This document shows, in pieces, positions 61,442 through 64,000 of a DNA stretch of 64,000 nt; position 1 is the first letter of the stretch; the number at the start of each line of letters is the position of its first letter. Under the pieces are notes generated by a model, which did no database searches, was not told the origin of the DNA, and saw only the letters and a list, made by a program, of their open reading frames with translations. This DNA comes from Chitinophagales bacterium (GTDB taxonomy: Bacteria; Bacteroidota; Bacteroidia; Chitinophagales; Chitinophagaceae): contig JAFLBM010000018.1 of the NCBI GenBank assembly GCA_017303455.1, positions 46,972-110,971 of the forward strand, read 5' to 3'. The translations under genes and the position numbers were made by a program.

Positions 61442-62673
61442 TCCTGTACTGCCCACAATAAACTTCCGTCACCATAACTTAAGAATCTGTAATCATACTT
61501 TAATGCATGGTCATAGATATTTCTCCATTCATCACCCGTGAGAGCTGCTACCAGTAAAAGTAAAGTAGATTGGGGCTGGTGAAAATTGGTGATCAGCGCT
61601 TTTGTAATTCTCAGGGTATAGCCCGGTGCAATGATGATCTGTGTTTTTGTCAGTAAACGATCAGTATTGTTCTGTTCCATCCATTTCAGCAAAGCGGTTA
61701 ATGCATCCTTTGCCGGGATATTGTGTTCTGAAAGTTCATAGGCTTCCCATTGTGTAAGTGATAAAGCTGAAGGATGAATAGCAGGATCAATAACTGTTTT
61801 TACACCCAGCCAGTAAAGACTTTCAATGGTTCTCAGGGAAGTGGTGCCAACTGCAATAATATTTCCATCCGGGTTGGTTACCAGGTTTTCGATAAGGGAC
61901 TTGTTTATGTCAATGAACTCCGCATGCATTTCATGTTCTTCCATGATAGCTGCTTTCACGGGTTTGAAAGTACCGGCCCCGACATGAAGTGTAACAAAAT
62001 CTTTTTTTATATTTTTTTCTTCCAATTGCCGGAAAATATAGTTTGTAAAATGAAGCCCGGCTGTTGGAGCAGCTACCGAACCATCGAAGTGGGCATAAAT
62101 GGTTTGATAACGACCGGCATCATCCGATTCAACAGCCCTTTTTATATAAGGGGGTAATGGAATAGCACCGGTGTAATGCAATATTTCTGCAAAACTTAAA
62201 GTGCCCGGAGACCAGGATAACTCAATGACAAAACAATCAGCCCTTTTCTCAACGTAGTTTGCTGACAGGATTATTTCTTTTCCGGTTATTGTTATTTTCT
62301 TTTCCAGTACTTGTCCCTTTTTCCATTTGGAAGCACCACCCACCAGGCAAAGCCATTGTACTTTTTTTTGTTGCAACATCCCGGTAGTAATATCAGGGTA
62401 CTGTTCATGGGGTTCCAGGCAAAAAATTTCAATCTGTCCCCCGGTTGGTTTTTGAAAAACCAGCCTTGCTTCCACTACTTTGGTATTATTGAAGATGAGT
62501 AATGAACCAGCGGGTATATGTGTTGCAATATTCCGGTAGGTATCATCTTTTATTGTGCCGTTTTGAAAGACCAGCAATTTTGAAGCATCTCTTTCTGCTA
62601 ATGGGTAGCTGGCAATACGTTCTTCCGGGAGCGAATACGAAAAATCGTTGATGGAAAGATATTTGGGATGCAT
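61438..62673 (-). CDS. queA: S-adenosylmethionine:tRNA ribosyltransferase-isomerase
   Basis: 411 residues, longer than the usual 340-360 form. Matches QueA in SYSLPEERIASYPLAERDASKLLVF, FNNTKVVEARL, PLPPYIKR, HFDGSVAAPTAGLHF and HVGAGTFKPV. It transfers the ribosyl part of SAM to preQ1 in tRNA to form epoxyqueuosine. Overlaps the kinase gene tail to tail. Confidence 0.9.
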   Translation of the reverse strand: MHPKYLSINDFSYSLPEERIASYPLAERDASKLLVFQNGTIKDDTYRNIATHIPAGSLLIFNNTKVVEARLVFQKPTGGQIEIFCLEPHEQYPDITTGMLQQKKVQWLCLVGGASKWKKGQVLEKKITITGKEIILSANYVEKRADCFVIELSWSPGTLSFAEILHYTGAIPLPPYIKRAVESDDAGRYQTIYAHFDGSVAAPTAGLHFTNYIFRQLEEKNIKKDFVTLHVGAGTFKPVKAAIMEEHEMHAEFIDINKSLIENLVTNPDGNIIAVGTTSLRTIESLYWLGVKTVIDPAIHPSALSLTQWEAYELSEHNIPAKDALTALLKWMEQNNTDRLLTKTQIIIAPGYTLRITKALITNFHQPQSTLLLLVAALTGDEWRNIYDHALKYDYRFLSYGDGSLLWAVQD

Positions 62674-62718
62674 ATGTTTTTTGCGACTAACTGTCGCAGT
62701 TGTTGAGAGATAAAGTTA

Positions 62719-63126
62719 CTATCGTTTCTCCAGGGGCACAACCAGTTTTAATCCACTCCATATATCACTCACCGCACAGACCTTTACGTCTACCAGGTCA
62801 TTCTTCAGCGCATAGTTCCTGATCACATCTTCTGTCACATCAGTAGGGTTTTTGGCTGTTTTTTTATACCAGGAAACCCAGATAGTTATCGCAGGATTTT
62901 TATTAATGACAGATTTTAACTGCAACATTTCTTTCTCCAATTCTTTGTTTGATTTTACAAAGAGATGGACGATATCTGGGATGTTATTCTTTTTCACTAA
63001 CTGGTCAGCGATATTCTTTTCAAGCAATTCATCATAATTGGCAGGCTGGTTAAGTAGTAAGATTTTCATTCCTGGTTTAATGCCTAACTTATTGATGAGA
63101 GGAGTACCTGAATACCCTGTTGCCAT
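62719..63126 (-). CDS. DUF3052-family protein
   Basis: 135 residues: GYSGTPLINKLGIKPGMKILLLNQPANY at the start and AITIWVSWYKKTAKNPTDVTEDVIRNYAL later, typical of DUF3052. No catalytic site is known. It is divergent from mraZ. Confidence 0.82.
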   Translation of the reverse strand: MATGYSGTPLINKLGIKPGMKILLLNQPANYDELLEKNIADQLVKKNNIPDIVHLFVKSNKELEKEMLQLKSVINKNPAITIWVSWYKKTAKNPTDVTEDVIRNYALKNDLVDVKVCAVSDIWSGLKLVVPLEKR

Positions 63127-63158
63127 AGTAGCTGGTTTGGCTACAATTTCTGTATTTA

Positions 63159-63204
63159 TCCCAAAATAATAGAGATTTTGGGATTATCCCCACCTTATCC
63201 ACTG
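63159..63204. promoter_or_regulatory. Inverted repeat and DnaA-box-like sites upstream of mraZ
   Basis: ATCCCAAAAT (63159-63168) and ATTTTGGGAT (63176-63185) form a perfect 10-bp dyad with no T run. Just after it, TTATCCCCA (63185-63193) and TTATCCACT (63196-63204) each differ little from the DnaA box TTATCCACA. Candidate operator; function not shown. Confidence 0.35.
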
Positions 63205-63320
63205 CAATCCACAGCCAGTTCACCGCCAAAAACCATTTCCGTCGGGTAAATTCAATGAAAACCTTTACTGTAAAGGATTTCAGCCAATATTGGCCTGTGG
63301 AAAAAATAAAAGCAGTAAAA

Positions 63321-63354
63321 TTTGTTATGCAAGTGGGAAAATGTGTTATTTTGT
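63321..63354 (+). promoter_or_regulatory. Possible mraZ promoter
   Basis: TTTG at 63321-63324 and TTATTTTG at 63347-63354, about 22 nt apart and 35 nt before the mraZ ATG. The -7 box is one base short of TAnnTTTG. Confidence 0.35.
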
Positions 63355-63389
63355 GTCAATTAATTAAAAATTGACTCAAATCCCTGATA

Positions 63390-63857
63390 ATGACAGGCTT
63401 TCTCGGAGAATTCGAGGCTACTTTGGACGCCAAGGGGCGGTTCCTCCTCCCGGCTGGGTTCAAAAAACAGCTGCCGGAAGGCGAAGATAGCCGCTTTGTT
63501 ATCAACAGGGGGTTTGAGAAGTGTTTGGCTCTTTACCCGGTAAAAAACTGGGAACCGCTCTTTGCAGATATCAGCAAACTGAACGACTTCGACCCGAAAG
63601 TGAGGGAGTTCAGACGCCACTTTCTGAACGGGGCCACGTTTGTGGAGCCGGACAGTGCGGGCCGTTTGCTGGTGCCACCCAACCTGAAGGATCATGCAGG
63701 ATTGGAAAAAGATATTGTGCTGGTGGCAGCGGTCAATAAAATTGAGATCTGGGATAGTAATAAGTACAAACAGCTCTTTGAATCATTCTCACCGGATGCA
63801 TTCAGTAGTCTCGCAAAGGATGTGATGGCAGGTGATAGCGACAAGTTAAAAAGTTGA
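63390..63857 (+). CDS. mraZ: Transcriptional regulator MraZ, first gene of the dcw cluster
   Basis: 155 residues with two SpoVT/AbrB-type repeats: FLGEFEATLDAKGRFLLPAGFKKQL and VEPDSAGRLLVPPNLKDHAGL. MraZ represses the division and cell-wall operon that it heads. It is followed 13 nt later by the rsmH start. Confidence 0.94.
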   Translation: MTGFLGEFEATLDAKGRFLLPAGFKKQLPEGEDSRFVINRGFEKCLALYPVKNWEPLFADISKLNDFDPKVREFRRHFLNGATFVEPDSAGRLLVPPNLKDHAGLEKDIVLVAAVNKIEIWDSNKYKQLFESFSPDAFSSLAKDVMAGDSDKLKS

Positions 63858-63870
63858 TCAGTTGAAAAGT

Positions 63871-64000
63871 ATGGGTAAGCATAATAAAAATCTGCCGATA
63901 ACTTATCAACCCGACCCGTTAACGAATCAGCCGCTGAATATCACATACCGGTCCTGTTAACTGAAACAGTGGAAGGTCTGCGTATCAACCCCGACGGTGT
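63871..64000 (+). CDS. rsmH: 16S rRNA methyltransferase RsmH, 5' part, apparent frameshift, cut by the window
   Basis: The ATG at 63871 gives MGKHNKNLPITYQPDPLTNQP and then leaves the family and stops at 63958-63960. The -1 frame (from about 63933) continues as AEYHIPVLLTETVEGLRINPDGV, which is the conserved RsmH start, but has no start codon of its own. One missing base near 63931-63934 (for example CCGGCT read as CCGCT) explains both. RsmH methylates C1402 of 16S rRNA and follows mraZ in the dcw cluster. An assembly error is the simplest reading. Confidence 0.7.

Overview
The window looks like a chromosome segment from a member of the Bacteroidota, most likely a Chitinophagaceae-like bacterium. 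This rests on the TTTG / TAnnTTTG promoter type, a PorT homologue and a protein with a type IX secretion C-terminal sorting domain, SusC-like/OMP beta-barrel proteins, paired DUF3857 proteins, a very short AtpC, and the virtual absence of Shine-Dalgarno sequences. The family-level placement is an inference.

Positions 1 to about 20,560 are an AT-rich accessory island. Its right end is marked by a large serine recombinase gene (19072-20574) whose last codons run into a comM/yifB gene that stops after the conserved Ser-Met-Asn-Pro (20552-21619, minus strand). The 3' part of comM is not found anywhere to the left, so the island probably extends beyond position 1. It carries three groups of genes. 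(a) 1609-9429 is a secreted disulfide-rich peptide cluster: a C39-like/VKOR/thioredoxin membrane oxidoreductase, a 67-residue precursor with a double-glycine-type leader and a six-cysteine C-C-CC-C-C (knottin-like) core, a peptidase-containing ABC exporter, a miniature HlyD-like protein and an outer-membrane beta-barrel. (b) 10042-14033 is a divergent regulator pair (XRE plus ImmA/IrrE protease) facing a ubiquitin-like conjugation operon: Ubl ending in Gly-Gly-Asn, predicted metal-binding CEHH protein, JAB/JAMM peptidase and E1-like enzyme. The Ubl gene is split by a -1 frameshift at an A AAG tetramer. (c) 14297-20574 holds mobility and DNA-processing genes: SSB, a VirD4/HerA-like ATPase with a nuclease-like tail, small unknowns and the recombinase.

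From 20,575 to the end the window is core chromosome: an M1 aminopeptidase, a MutS-like protein, dihydroorotase, menaquinone methyltransferase menG next to porT, engB, a T9SS-exported metzincin, a GbsR/MarR regulator operon, a metallophosphoesterase/PQQ-propeller protein, pdhC, dnaX, an ECF42-type sigma factor with its YCII partner, an MsbA-like ABC transporter, a divergent pair of glycosyltransferases with two methyltransferase-like proteins, two DUF3857 proteins, atpD and atpC, a sensor kinase, queA, and the start of the dcw cluster (mraZ and a frameshifted, truncated rsmH).

The most interesting content is the knottin-like peptide cluster, where a candidate dedicated disulfide-forming enzyme sits beside a Cys-rich precursor and its exporter, and the ubiquitin-like operon with a possible programmed frameshift. 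Two apparent single-base deletions (Ubl and rsmH) mean that assembly error must be excluded before either is interpreted biologically.
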